DNA of 24,387 nt from an uncultured Clostridia bacterium (GTDB lineage Bacteria; Bacillota; Clostridia; TANB77; CAG-508), in contig CAKPIG010000013.1 in the NCBI GenBank assembly GCA_934162255.1, positions 1 through 24,387 of the forward strand, given 5' to 3'. The position numbers and the translations under genes are program-made. Numbering within the stretch: the stretch's first letter is position 1; every line of letters begins with the position of its first letter. Of the stretch, positions 6,501 to 14,235 are shown one piece after another. Below the pieces are notes generated by a model. It saw only the letters and a program-made list of their open reading frames with translations, was not told the DNA's origin and did no database searches.

Positions 6501-9080
6501 AACATAGAAGATGATAGTAGAACACCAAAGAAATTAAGAGTATTCTTAGATAGAGAATTCAAATCAAAAGTAAAAGTTGTAAAAACAGATACAACAACAC
6601 TTGAAAAAGTATTAAAACCAAATGCATCATATAGAATACTAAATACAGATACAAATGAATATGTAGAACAAACAATATCTTATCCAAAACTACAAACTTA
6701 CGGAACAGCAGAAAATCCATACAAAACAGATGAAACAGGAACATTTACAACACCAGCAACACTATCACCAGGAAATTATGAACTTCAAGAAGTTGCTGCA
6801 CCAAATGGATATGTTCTATCTGGTAAAGAAGGAAAATCAGAGCAAGGAGTATTTACAGAAACACCAAAAAGTAGTGTGAAATTCACAATAACAAACAGAT
6901 CAGTAACAGAATATGAAGAACAAACAGGAGATCCACTACTAACAGTTACACAATATAATGACCCTGTAGTAGGAAGTTTGGATATCACACTAAAAGGAGA
7001 ATTCTTAAAAGGATACACAAAAGACGAAAAAGGAGAATATACATTCCAATATGAAGAAAGACCAATAGCAGGAGCAAGATTTAACATATGTGCAAAAGAG
7101 GATATATATTCACAAGATAACCAAGGAACAATAATATACAAAAAAGATGAAGTAGTAGGAACAGCAACAACAAATGATGAAGGAAAACTTATAATTGACA
7201 ACATACCATTAGGAAAATACTACATAAAACAAACAGAAACAATTTCAGGATTTTCTATAAACTTTGAACAAAAAGAAGTTGATTTTGAATACGAAGGACA
7301 AAACACACCAGTTGTATACAGGAGTGTAGAATATACAAATGCAAGACATTTAGTAGAAATAAATCTAACAAATAAAAATGACGAAGGAGAACTACTACCA
7401 GGAGGAGTATTCGAACTATATACAAAAAAAGATATAACATACACAGATGAAAATGGAGAAACACAAACGATACCAGCAGGAGAGCTAGTATATACAGTTA
7501 CAGCAGATGAAAACGGTGTAGCAACATGGAAAAAAGACAAAAATGTAGATTTACCAATAAGTGATTACTACATAAAACAAGTAAAAGCACCAGAAGGATA
7601 CATCTTAAATGACGAAATAATTGACGTAGAAGTAGTGGATGGAGATGAAGATGTAATTAAAATAAATCTTGAAATTATAAATATAAAAACAGGAATTACA
7701 ATAAGAAAAATAAATTCTGCAGGAGAAAACATAGAAGGAGTAGAATTACAACTTTTAGATAGTCAAGGAAATGTCATAGAAACAATAGTAACAACAAAAG
7801 AAGAGCATGTTATAAAAGGATTAAAAGTAAATGAGGTATATACATTAAGAGAAACAAAAACAGCAGTAGGATATGTAACGGCAGCAGATATAAAATTTAA
7901 ATTAGATGAAAAAGGAACAATCCTATCAGAAGATGGACAAACAACATATCCGAATATAACAATGGTAAACGAAAAGACAAAAGTAACAATAATAATTGTT
8001 GACGAAGATACAAAAGAACCAGTATCAGGTGTAAAAGTAGAAGTAAAAGATAAAAACACAGGAGAAACAGTATATGAATATGAATCAACAAAAGATCCAG
8101 AAGAAATAGAAGGACTACCAGTAGGAGACTATGAAGTAATTCAAAAACACGACAAAGACGGATATGTAACAACAGTTTCAGAAATGAAAATTGAAAACTT
8201 ACCTGGAACACAAGAAAAAGTATTAGAACAAAAGAAAACACAAGTACTTATAAAAATATACGATGAAGCAGATGAAGATAAAACTAATATCAAAGACATA
8301 GAAGTCAAGATAATAGATAAAGAAACAGGAGAAACAATAGGAACACCAGAAGAAAGAGATGATGGATACTACATCAAAGGTATACCTGTAGGAGATTACG
8401 AAATAAAAATAAAAACACCAGACGGATATAAAGAAATTGATAATGTACCATTAAAAGTTGAAGATACAGAAGAAGTACAAAAGAAAGAAATACCAATAAG
8501 AAAACTAAAATATGATGCACTTGTAGAAAAAACATTAGCTAAAGTAATTGCAGACGGAGAAGAATTAGAACCATCAGGAGCTGTAACAAAAATAGAAATT
8601 AAGAGTAAACAAATTAAAAAAGTTGACATGAAATTAAGATATAACATAAAAGTAGCAAATGTTGGTGAAACAACAATGACAATAGGAACAATAATAGATG
8701 AACTTCCAAATGGATTAGAATTGTCAAAAGAAGATAGCAAAGATTGGACAGAAGAAAACGGAACAATAAAAAATAGTACTTTAGCAGAAGTAGTATTAAA
8801 TCCAGGAGAATCAAGAGAAGTAACAGTAGTAGCAAAATGGAAAAATGATGTAACAAACTTTGGAGAAAAGACAAATATTGCAAAATTACAAAACAATACA
8901 AACCCATATGGATATCCAGATAGTGACCCAAGCAATGATATAGGAAAAGTAACATCATTGATATTCATAGGAACAGGACTAGAAGTAGGAGTAATACTAA
9001 TATATGCAGCAGTACTTATCACACTAGAATTTGCAGCAATATGTATAGTTTTCAAAATAAGAAAAAATAGACAAAGATAA
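3582..9080 (+). CDS. Giant surface protein with InlB-type and Cna-B-like repeats, C-terminal membrane anchor
   Basis: An 1832-residue cell-surface protein, probably an adhesin or scaffold. ATG 3582 is chosen because GAGGGAG lies seven bases upstream; earlier in-frame ATGs at 3564 and 3576 overlap or abut that site. Residues 10-30 are a signal-anchor or signal peptide. Residues 35-340 are unrecognised. Three Listeria-Bacteroides (InlB B) repeats follow, starting near 344, 450 and 530, with PNGG and FTGW motifs. About nine Cna-B/SpaA-like domains start near 613, 741, 857, 996, 1133, 1256, 1370, 1467 and 1553. Near 1645 a DUF11-like beta domain (IDELPNGLEL) begins. Residues ~1795-1826 are a transmembrane segment followed by KIRKNRQR. 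No LPXTG motif is present, so sortase anchoring is unlikely. Some Cna-B domains keep the isopeptide Lys and Glu, others lack both. The gene is monocistronic between two terminators. Confidence 0.9.
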   Translation: MNKSKIFKSVIYTSLTVLMIFSILILALQLNAKKLGESQVATTTTNSTTIKLKNGEEAQISSGNVSINDIEDWKSLSDEELVEVINATTDKEMAVFVYSLDEEETALLLSKKTSLINPVIEGTETGNTIKDENGEEWPEVNFVTRYNRYYDYLLQEFADYVYGVNPLAWNEDDWNDTSTTGSGQFTLKIVKEGKEANATTNITFRVSNVTRIPQNVSSKNYTITTTSNGDNWVTQGIKIESDTASDNRWEGIVVNGTFNKPTGYYATWEIPDSNSWYNMQKKNGGRFSTHDNEFLQDTLSHSHGGTTTSSVRIQCNSKNCGLSTKSNQSSITGMITMRRFTESLELKPNGGTVSQTNFSGKDETSITLPTPTRPGYIFTGWSIDPKNPRTEGANGTLSGNTYKYCVNATWNGDFGDTHFKDDYTYDGYWGNYTNTTGKTTLIANWKYATYTLTVKPNGGTWENSKNNQNFTLVTGNTKSISAPTRPGFTFTGWTKESGAGSTITSGTGNNTFTMGTENASIIANWKRNNYTLTVIPNGGTWENSKNNQNFTLAYEAEKDISNPTRTGYNFTGWILNPTNQGSTLTQQTNGQKFKMGYSNASITAQWEAWALKANIAIKDNETKNIIQDDANTKINIYEWDSSTGGYTKLLTTLDKNNRKDDGTYETPNYLTYTDTNLGKFRIIEYTAPYGYYGDWEGEGTTTKVSHDINIEEIIRTGKYGNQTISDKGTVKLVIENQRVKGDITVNVIDSETKAGPQGDALLDGAVYALYARENIMHPDGVSNNFYFPGDEVARVTVANGQLKYENMEQGSYYVKQISTSEGYIANNTQTPTQLTYKDEATLKVYDTITVEQVVKKQAFRIIKVGDVGTSDELVTLEGAGFKAYLISSLSKVQNGEITKNENGTYNPEDFINYDFTNEKTALTYVNTKDGENIPEMFTDEEGFLTSPELAYGNYIIVETTVPAERAAINPFTVNIEDDSRTPKKLRVFLDREFKSKVKVVKTDTTTLEKVLKPNASYRILNTDTNEYVEQTISYPKLQTYGTAENPYKTDETGTFTTPATLSPGNYELQEVAAPNGYVLSGKEGKSEQGVFTETPKSSVKFTITNRSVTEYEEQTGDPLLTVTQYNDPVVGSLDITLKGEFLKGYTKDEKGEYTFQYEERPIAGARFNICAKEDIYSQDNQGTIIYKKDEVVGTATTNDEGKLIIDNIPLGKYYIKQTETISGFSINFEQKEVDFEYEGQNTPVVYRSVEYTNARHLVEINLTNKNDEGELLPGGVFELYTKKDITYTDENGETQTIPAGELVYTVTADENGVATWKKDKNVDLPISDYYIKQVKAPEGYILNDEIIDVEVVDGDEDVIKINLEIINIKTGITIRKINSAGENIEGVELQLLDSQGNVIETIVTTKEEHVIKGLKVNEVYTLRETKTAVGYVTAADIKFKLDEKGTILSEDGQTTYPNITMVNEKTKVTIIIVDEDTKEPVSGVKVEVKDKNTGETVYEYESTKDPEEIEGLPVGDYEVIQKHDKDGYVTTVSEMKIENLPGTQEKVLEQKKTQVLIKIYDEADEDKTNIKDIEVKIIDKETGETIGTPEERDDGYYIKGIPVGDYEIKIKTPDGYKEIDNVPLKVEDTEEVQKKEIPIRKLKYDALVEKTLAKVIADGEELEPSGAVTKIEIKSKQIKKVDMKLRYNIKVANVGETTMTIGTIIDELPNGLELSKEDSKDWTEENGTIKNSTLAEVVLNPGESREVTVVAKWKNDVTNFGEKTNIAKLQNNTNPYGYPDSDPSNDIGKVTSLIFIGTGLEVGVILIYAAVLITLEFAAICIVFKIRKNRQR
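4929..5403 (+). repeat. Tandem InlB-type repeats with near-identical DNA
   Basis: Two 80-codon units start at 4929 and 5169 (240 bases apart). Their first ~65 bases differ at only a few positions and encode YTLTV-x-PNGGTWENSKNNQNFTL in both. The units then diverge but keep the FTGW core. This is recent internal duplication within the surface-protein gene. Confidence 0.8.
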
Positions 9081-9088
9081 AAATAAAT

Positions 9089-9124
9089 AGAGTAGGATTT
9101 AAATGGTTCTACTCTGTTTTTTAT
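9089..9124 (+). terminator. Terminator after the surface-protein gene
   Basis: AGAGTAGGA (9089-9097) pairs with TTCTACTCT (9107-9115), nine pairs including one G-U, followed by GTTTTTTATT. It lies eight bases after the stop codon. Confidence 0.85.
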
Positions 9125-9133
9125 TAAAAAATA

Positions 9134-9161
9134 TTGAAATTTAGTGCATAAATGGTATAAT
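9134..9161 (+). promoter_or_regulatory. Promoter of the phosphatase/DnaJ/SDR operon
   Basis: A -35 of TTGAAA (9134-9139), 16 bases, then TATAAT (9156-9161) preceded by TGG, an extended -10. The transcript should begin near 9168, leaving a short leader before the GGAGG at 9181. Confidence 0.75.
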
Positions 9162-9190
9162 AAAACAAAATAATACTATTGGAGGTAAAA

Positions 9191-9730
9191 ATGAAAATTT
9201 ATTATGTTAGACATGGCCAAACAGATTGGAATTTAGCAGGAAAGATGCAAGGAGGACAGACAGAAAAAGACCTAAATGAAACAGGGAAAAAGCAAGCAGA
9301 AGAAACCAAAAAAGTATTAGAAAATATAAAATATGACCTAGTAATTTGTTCACCAATGAATAGAGCAAAACAAACAGCTCAAATAATAACAGAAGGAAAA
9401 AAAGTACCAATAGTATATGATGAAAGAATCAGAGAAAGAAAACTAGGAAAACTAGAAGGAAATTTAGTAACTAAAGAGTGTGAAGAAGAAATATGGGATT
9501 ATAATGCAGACATAAAATTACCGGAAGGTGAAAGCATAAAAGAATTCGAAAAAAGAATACTAGAATTTTTAAAAGAAATAAAAGAAAAATATGCAGACAA
9601 AACAATTCTAATAGTAGCACATGGAGGAGTTGCAAAAATAATAAAAGCACACTTATATGGAATGCCAGAAGATCAAAATTTAGATAATATAAAAATGAAC
9701 AATTGTGAAATACTAGAAGCAGATATATAG
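9191..9730 (+). CDS. Histidine phosphatase family protein (phosphoglycerate mutase-like)
   Basis: A 179-residue member of the histidine phosphatase superfamily, a cytoplasmic phosphatase that works through a phospho-histidine. The catalytic RHG lies at residues 7-9 (IYYVRHGQTDWN) and the second catalytic His near the C-terminus in VAHGG. The mid-sequence SPMNRAKQTA carries the phosphate-binding Arg. The short length and GQTDWN start fit the broad-range phosphatase or alpha-ribazole phosphatase (CobC) type rather than glycolytic mutase; no cobalamin genes are nearby, so the substrate is open. The ATG at 9191 is preferred over an upstream TTG because GGAGG (9181-9185) lies in front of it. First gene of a three-gene operon; the next starts nine bases on. 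Confidence 0.88.
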   Translation: MKIYYVRHGQTDWNLAGKMQGGQTEKDLNETGKKQAEETKKVLENIKYDLVICSPMNRAKQTAQIITEGKKVPIVYDERIRERKLGKLEGNLVTKECEEEIWDYNADIKLPEGESIKEFEKRILEFLKEIKEKYADKTILIVAHGGVAKIIKAHLYGMPEDQNLDNIKMNNCEILEADI

Positions 9731-9739
9731 GAGAAATTG

Positions 9740-10294
9740 ATGAAAAAAAATTATTATGAAATATTAGAAGTAGATAAAAATGCATCAGATGAAGTAATTT
9801 CAAAAGCATATAAAACATTAGCCAAAAAATATCATCCAGACTTACAAACAGGAGCAATGAAAATAAGTTATGAGAGCAAAATGAAAGAAGTAAATGAAGC
9901 ATATAATGTGCTTTCAGATGCAAATAAAAGGCAACAATATGATGAATCATTAAAAGCATCAGAAATAAGCACCGAAACATATCAAAATGTTGTAAGAGAA
10001 AACGAAATTCTAAGACAACAATTACAATATCAGAGGCAAGTTCAAAGGCCAATTCAACAAAGACCAACATACTATAATAATGCAAGACCACAATATGTTA
10101 CTTATAAAAGAAAAATAGATATAAAAAAATATTTCAAATTAATAGTAACAATAGCAATTACAATAATACTACTTGTATTAATCGCACAAATACCATTTAT
10201 AAAAAGATTTCTAACAAAAATATATGAAGAAAATATACTTATAAAAGTATTTGTAGATGCAATAAGAAATACATTCAAAGATTCATTTATATAA
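9740..10294 (+). CDS. Membrane-anchored J-domain protein
   Basis: A 184-residue DnaJ-type co-chaperone that should stimulate the ATPase of a DnaK/Hsp70. Residues 1-70 form the J domain (YYEILEVDKNASDEVI, the HPD triad about residues 32-34, then VNEAYNVLSDANKRQQYD). There is no Gly/Phe-rich region and no zinc-finger or substrate-binding domain, so this is a class C J protein and not DnaJ itself. A coiled, Gln-rich middle (about 85-120) leads to one transmembrane helix near 135-152 and a basic tail. That places the J domain at the membrane, probably facing the cytoplasm. ATG 9740 is chosen with AGGAG at 9729-9733; a TTG three bases earlier is less likely. It lies nine bases after the phosphatase gene. 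Confidence 0.87.
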   Translation: MKKNYYEILEVDKNASDEVISKAYKTLAKKYHPDLQTGAMKISYESKMKEVNEAYNVLSDANKRQQYDESLKASEISTETYQNVVRENEILRQQLQYQRQVQRPIQQRPTYYNNARPQYVTYKRKIDIKKYFKLIVTIAITIILLVLIAQIPFIKRFLTKIYEENILIKVFVDAIRNTFKDSFI

Positions 10295-10307
10295 GAAAGG
10301 TAGATAT

Positions 10308-11051
10308 ATGAAAGCACTAATAACAGGAGCTTCCTCAGGAATAGGAAGAGATATGGCTAGAATTTTAAGCCAAAAGGGATATGAGTTAATTGCAGTAGCA
10401 AGAGATGAAGAAAAACTAGAACAACTAAAATCAGAATTAAAAACAAATGTAAAAATAATAGCAATTGATATTTCAAATGTCGAAAATTGTAAAAAAATAT
10501 ATGAAGAAAATAAAGACATTGATATCCTTATTAATAATGCAGGGTTTGGAGACTGTGGATATTTTGCAGAAACATCCCCTGAAAAAGATGTGCAAATGAT
10601 AAATACAAATGTGCTAGCAACACATGTATTAACCAAATTATATTTAAAAGAAATGACAGAAAAAAATAGTGGAAAAATCTTAAATGTAGCATCAATCGCA
10701 GGATTCATGCCTGGACCTTTGATGGCTACATATTATTCAACCAAAAATTATGTTGTAAAACTTTCAGAAGCAATAAGAGAAGAATTAAAAATAAAAAAAT
10801 CAAATGTACAAATAAGCATATTATGCCCAGGACCTGTAAATACAAACTTCAACAAGGTAGCAAATGTAAAATTTGCACTAAAAGGGCAAACAAGTGAATA
10901 TGTTGCAAGATATGCAATTGATAATATACTAAAAGGAAAATTCTATATAGTTCCTGGCCTAAAAATAAAATTAGCAAGACTTGGAGCCAAAATAACACCA
11001 AGCAATCTTGTTGCTAAGATATGTTATAAAATGCAAAAAAAGAAAATGTAA
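10308..11051 (+). CDS. Short-chain dehydrogenase/reductase (SDR family)
   Basis: A 247-residue classical SDR oxidoreductase with a Rossmann fold. The nucleotide-binding motif TGASSGIG is at residues 6-13, NNAG at 76-79, the catalytic Ser at 129 (VASIAG), and YxxxK at Tyr142-Lys146. PG at CPGPVNTNF follows, as is typical. Arg32 just after strand 2 (AVARDEEKL) suggests NADP preference. The family resemblance is to the YqjQ/DltE-like group, whose substrates are poorly known. The basic C-terminus (KMQKKKM) may touch the membrane. It follows the J-domain gene by 13 bases and closes the operon; no clear terminator precedes the next promoter. Confidence 0.9.
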   Translation: MKALITGASSGIGRDMARILSQKGYELIAVARDEEKLEQLKSELKTNVKIIAIDISNVENCKKIYEENKDIDILINNAGFGDCGYFAETSPEKDVQMINTNVLATHVLTKLYLKEMTEKNSGKILNVASIAGFMPGPLMATYYSTKNYVVKLSEAIREELKIKKSNVQISILCPGPVNTNFNKVANVKFALKGQTSEYVARYAIDNILKGKFYIVPGLKIKLARLGAKITPSNLVAKICYKMQKKKM

Positions 11052-11059
11052 CAAATCTA

Positions 11060-11088
11060 TTGACAAAGACATATTATAATGTTAATAT
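11060..11088 (+). promoter_or_regulatory. Promoter of the metal-resistance operon
   Basis: A consensus -35 TTGACA (11060-11065), a 17-base spacer and TAATAT (11083-11088). A TATAAT inside the spacer (11075-11080) is too close to the -35 to be used with it. The operator lies directly downstream, over the expected start of transcription. Confidence 0.75.
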
Positions 11089-11097
11089 GAAAATATA

Positions 11098-11123
11098 AAC
11101 ATATGAACAACTATTCATGTAAC
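11098..11123 (+). promoter_or_regulatory. ArsR/SmtB-type 12-2-12 operator
   Basis: The imperfect palindrome has the core TGAACA-AC-TATTCA (11104-11117), flanked by ACATA and TGTAA. TGAACA-nn-TATTCA matches, from memory, the operator core of the SmtB/CzrA/CadC repressors. It sits between the -10 and the ribosome binding site of the repressor gene, so a bound repressor would block initiation. This predicts autorepression, relieved by metal. Confidence 0.72.
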
Positions 11124-11137
11124 AAAAAGGAGAAAAT

Positions 11138-11488
11138 ATGGAAGAACAAAAAATAGATATAGCAAAAGTAAATAAAATAAAAAAAATAATGCCAAGTGAT
11201 GATTTATTATTTGACATAGCAGAAGTATTCAAAGTATTCGGAGATACCACAAGAATGAAAATAATAAGTGCATTGTTGGAAGCAGAACTATGTGTAGGAG
11301 ACATAGCAGAAATAACAAACTCAACACAATCAGCGATATCACATCAACTAAGAGTACTAAAACAAGCAAAGCTAGTAAAATTCAGAAAAGAAGGAAAAAC
11401 AGTATATTATTCATTAGATGATGACCATGTATCAGAAATGTATGAGTTAGCTAAAAAACATATAGAAGAAGGTTATGAACATATATAG
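11138..11488 (+). CDS. ArsR/SmtB-family metal-responsive repressor
   Basis: A 116-residue winged-helix repressor of the ArsR/SmtB family. The core runs FKVFGDTTRMKIISALLEAELCVGDIAEI, followed by the recognition helix STQSAISHQLRVLKQA and the wing FRKEGKTVYYSL. The last helix carries Asp95-x-His97-x10-His108-x2-Glu111, the alpha-5 metal site of zinc/cobalt sensors such as SmtB and CzrA. The N-terminus has no cysteines and only one Cys lies in helix 3 (ELCVGD), so a CadC-type cadmium/lead site is not complete. It should therefore sense zinc or cobalt by the alpha-5 site, binding the palindrome at 11098-11123 and releasing it with metal. The ATPase it controls starts 11 bases downstream. Confidence 0.92.
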   Translation: MEEQKIDIAKVNKIKKIMPSDDLLFDIAEVFKVFGDTTRMKIISALLEAELCVGDIAEITNSTQSAISHQLRVLKQAKLVKFRKEGKTVYYSLDDDHVSEMYELAKKHIEEGYEHI

Positions 11489-11499
11489 GAGGCCGTAAA

Positions 11500-13554
11500 A
11501 TGAAAAAATACAAATTTATATTAAAAGGATTAGATTGTGCAGCATGTGCAACAGAAATACAAGAAAAATTAGAAAAAAATCCTCAAATACATAATATCAA
11601 TGTAAATTTTGCAAAACTAAGCCTAACATATGAAACAGATGAAGTAAGTGTAGACGAAGTCAGAAAAGCAGTAATAGAGCAAGAACCAGAAGTAGAAATG
11701 ATAGATGCAAAAGAATATAAATCAGAGCATCCACAAACAAGTTCACAAATCTTAAGACTAATAATAGGAATAGTAATAGCATTTATAGGAATATTTGCAC
11801 CAATGCCAACAAACTTAGGGAATGCATTAGTAATAATAGGATATATAATATTGCTATATAGAACAGCAAAAAATGCAATGAAAATGCTAATATCAAGCAA
11901 AAAAATAAATGAAAACTTTTTAATAACAATATCATGTATAGGAGCTTATTTAGTAGGTGAACATCTAGAGGGACTTATGGTTATAATACTTTATGAAATA
12001 GGAAAAATACTAGAAGAAAAATCAATAAGTAAAAGTAGAAAATCAATATCAGACTTAATGAATATAAAGCCAGAATATGCAAACATAAAATTAGAAAATG
12101 AAATAAAACAAGTAGAACCTGACGATGTAAAAATAGGAGATATAATAATAGTAAAACAAGGAGAAAGAATACCATTAGATGGTATAATAACAAAAGGAGA
12201 AGCAAATTTAAACACAGCATCACTAACAGGAGAAAGCAAATTAAGCAAAGTAGTAAAAGAAGACAAAGTACTTTCAGGAAGTATTGTAGAAGAAGGATTA
12301 ATAGAAATTCAAGTAACAGAAAAATATGAAAATTCAACTGTAAGTAGAATATTAGAACTAGTAGAAAATGCAACAGACAAAAAAGCCAAAACAGAAACAT
12401 TTGTTAACAAAGCATCAGGAATTTACACACCAATAGTAATTGGATTAGCAGCATTAGTAGCAATATTCTTACCACTATTCACAAAAATAGGATACACTGG
12501 TCAAAATGGAAGCATATATAGAGCACTAATATTTCTAGTAATATCATGTCCATGCTCAATTGCAATATCAGTTCCACTAAGTTACTTTTCAGGAATAGGA
12601 AAATCATCAAAAGAAGGAATCCTAATAAAGGGAAGTGACTATATAGATGCAATAAAAGACATCAGAGAAATCGTATTTGACAAAACAGGAACATTAACAA
12701 CAGGAGAATTTTCAATACAAGAAATAGAAACATATACAAATTTACCAAAAGAAGAAATACTAAAATTAGCAGCAATAGGAGAAAAATATTCAAACCATCC
12801 AATTGCAAAATCAATAATAAAAGAATGCAAAGAAAACATAGAAAATGAGCAAATAGAAGAATTTTTAGAAATAAAAGGAAAAGGACTAAGTTATAAATAT
12901 AAAGGAAATACAATATTAATAGGAAACTCTAAATTAGTAGAAAAAACAGACACAAATAAAGGATTAACAAAAATATATGTAAAACAAAATGACACATTAA
13001 TAGGAGCAATCCTTTTAGGAGACACAATAAAACCAGAAACAGCAAATGCAATAAAAGAATTAAATGAACTAGGAATAAGAACAAGTATGTTCACAGGAGA
13101 CAACAAAGAAATATCAGAAAAAGTAGGAAAAGAATTACATATACAAAACATAAAATCAGAAATGTTACCACAAGACAAATTTAATGAATTAGAATCAATA
13201 ATAAAAGAACAAGACAAATACAAAGTAGCATTTGTAGGAGATGGAATAAATGATGCACCAGTATTAGCAAGAGCAGATGTAGGAATATCAATGGGAGGAG
13301 TTGGTTCTGAATCAGCAATAGAAGCATCAGATGTTGTAATAATGACAGACAACATTTACAAAATAATAGACTCAATAAAAATATCTAAAAAAACATGTAA
13401 AATAATAAAACAAAACTTGATATTCTCAATATCAGTAAAACTATTAATATTAATCCTAAGTGCACTTGGAATAGCAGGAATGTGGCAAGCAGTATTCGCA
13501 GATGTAGGAGTTACAATAATAACAATATTTAATACACTAAGAATATTGAAATAA
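11500..13554 (+). CDS. cadA: P1B-type heavy-metal ATPase (Zn/Cd/Pb exporter, CadA/ZntA type)
   Basis: A 684-residue P1B-2 ATPase that exports divalent soft metals from the cytoplasm. One N-terminal heavy-metal-associated domain has Cys13-x-x-Cys16 (LDCAAC). The membrane core has the ion motif Cys350-Pro-Cys352 (SCPCS). The actuator loop has SLTGES. The phosphorylated residue is Asp394 in DKTGT. The nucleotide domain has His433-Pro434, and the hinge GDGIND has Asp581. The final helix carries the conserved acidic residue in FADVGVT, as expected for the Zn/Cd/Pb class rather than copper. Length and motif order are complete. AGGAGG overlaps the stop codon of the repressor gene, so the two are co-transcribed and probably translationally coupled. 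Regulation is by the SmtB-type repressor. The zinc-type sensor site makes Zn the likely physiological substrate. Confidence 0.93.
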   Translation: MKKYKFILKGLDCAACATEIQEKLEKNPQIHNINVNFAKLSLTYETDEVSVDEVRKAVIEQEPEVEMIDAKEYKSEHPQTSSQILRLIIGIVIAFIGIFAPMPTNLGNALVIIGYIILLYRTAKNAMKMLISSKKINENFLITISCIGAYLVGEHLEGLMVIILYEIGKILEEKSISKSRKSISDLMNIKPEYANIKLENEIKQVEPDDVKIGDIIIVKQGERIPLDGIITKGEANLNTASLTGESKLSKVVKEDKVLSGSIVEEGLIEIQVTEKYENSTVSRILELVENATDKKAKTETFVNKASGIYTPIVIGLAALVAIFLPLFTKIGYTGQNGSIYRALIFLVISCPCSIAISVPLSYFSGIGKSSKEGILIKGSDYIDAIKDIREIVFDKTGTLTTGEFSIQEIETYTNLPKEEILKLAAIGEKYSNHPIAKSIIKECKENIENEQIEEFLEIKGKGLSYKYKGNTILIGNSKLVEKTDTNKGLTKIYVKQNDTLIGAILLGDTIKPETANAIKELNELGIRTSMFTGDNKEISEKVGKELHIQNIKSEMLPQDKFNELESIIKEQDKYKVAFVGDGINDAPVLARADVGISMGGVGSESAIEASDVVIMTDNIYKIIDSIKISKKTCKIIKQNLIFSISVKLLILILSALGIAGMWQAVFADVGVTIITIFNTLRILK

Positions 13555-13574
13555 CCAAAAGAATCTGTTATAAT
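13546..13574 (+). promoter_or_regulatory. Promoter of the DUF1836 gene, overlapping the end of the ATPase gene
   Basis: TTGAAA (13546-13551), 17 bases, then TATAAT (13569-13574) preceded by TGT, an extended -10. The -35 element overlaps the last codons of the metal ATPase. The DUF1836 gene can therefore be expressed apart from the metal operon. Confidence 0.78.
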
Positions 13575-13595
13575 AACTCCAAAGGAAGTGGAGAA

Positions 13596-14114
13596 ATGCA
13601 AGAAAATGAAGAACTAGTAGAAAAAATAATAAAATTTCATATGCCAAGATGGAATGAGCTACCAGAAATAGACTTATATCTTGACCAAGTAGTAAATTAT
13701 ATAGAAAAATATTTAGGAATATACAAAACACAAAAAGATGATAAAATAATCACAAAAACAATGATAAACAACTATGTAAAACAAGGAATAATGCCACCTC
13801 CAGAAAAGAAAAAATACAACAGAGCACAAGTAGCATATTTAATTGTAATATGTATTCTAAAACAAGTATATAGCATAAATGATATTGGAAAACTAATATC
13901 ACTAACAATAAAATCTTTCGAAATAAGCAAGGCATACAACAGATTTTGTGCAAACATAGAACTATCTTTAAAGCATGTATTCATGAAAAAAGAATTTCCT
14001 AAACTCGAAAGAATGACAGAAGAACAATATCTATTAAAAAATGTAGTTCAAGCAGTTGCAGATAAAATATATGTAGAAGTAAAATTTTTAAACAAAGAAG
14101 AAACATCAAATTAA
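13596..14114 (+). CDS. DUF1836 family protein, probable DNA-binding regulator
   Basis: A 172-residue protein that I recognise as DUF1836 (YkrK-like), a Bacillota family with a MerR-like helix-turn-helix fold. The family signature is the N-terminal FHMPRWNELPEIDLYLDQV, then ITKTMINNYVKQGIMPPP and KKYNRAQVAYLIVICILKQ. The NNYVKQGIMPPP segment plus the following helices is where MerR-type proteins read DNA. The role of the family is not established; a regulatory role is inferred from the fold. The C-terminal half is helical. The start is set by GGAAGTGGAG just ahead of ATG 13596. It has its own promoter, and its terminator stem includes the stop codon region, so it is a compact single-gene unit. 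Confidence 0.82.
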   Translation: MQENEELVEKIIKFHMPRWNELPEIDLYLDQVVNYIEKYLGIYKTQKDDKIITKTMINNYVKQGIMPPPEKKKYNRAQVAYLIVICILKQVYSINDIGKLISLTIKSFEISKAYNRFCANIELSLKHVFMKKEFPKLERMTEEQYLLKNVVQAVADKIYVEVKFLNKEETSN

Positions 14115-14130
14115 TGGTGTTTCTTTTTTT
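14099..14130 (+). terminator. Terminator overlapping the stop codon of the DUF1836 gene
   Basis: AGAAACATCA (14099-14108) pairs with TGGTGTTTCT (14115-14124), ten pairs with one U-G, with a run of T to 14130. The 5' arm is coding sequence, and the TAA stop sits in the six-base loop. Confidence 0.85.
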
Positions 14131-14235
14131 GAATAACTTGGTATTTTTTTGTGCAAGTGGACATAGAATCAATACAAAGGAATAAATAAAAACAAGCCTT
14201 AAAACTTAACATTATTATACTAGGAGGGATAAAAA

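Noticed and set aside
6785..9055. Long - strand open frames opposite the surface-protein gene
   Set aside because: They mirror the codon bias of the + strand gene, have no ribosome sites and encode low-complexity Leu/Phe/Ser-rich peptides.
11075..11080. TATAAT as the -10 of the metal operon
   Set aside because: It is only nine bases from the TTGACA; TAATAT at 11083 has the proper 17-base spacing.
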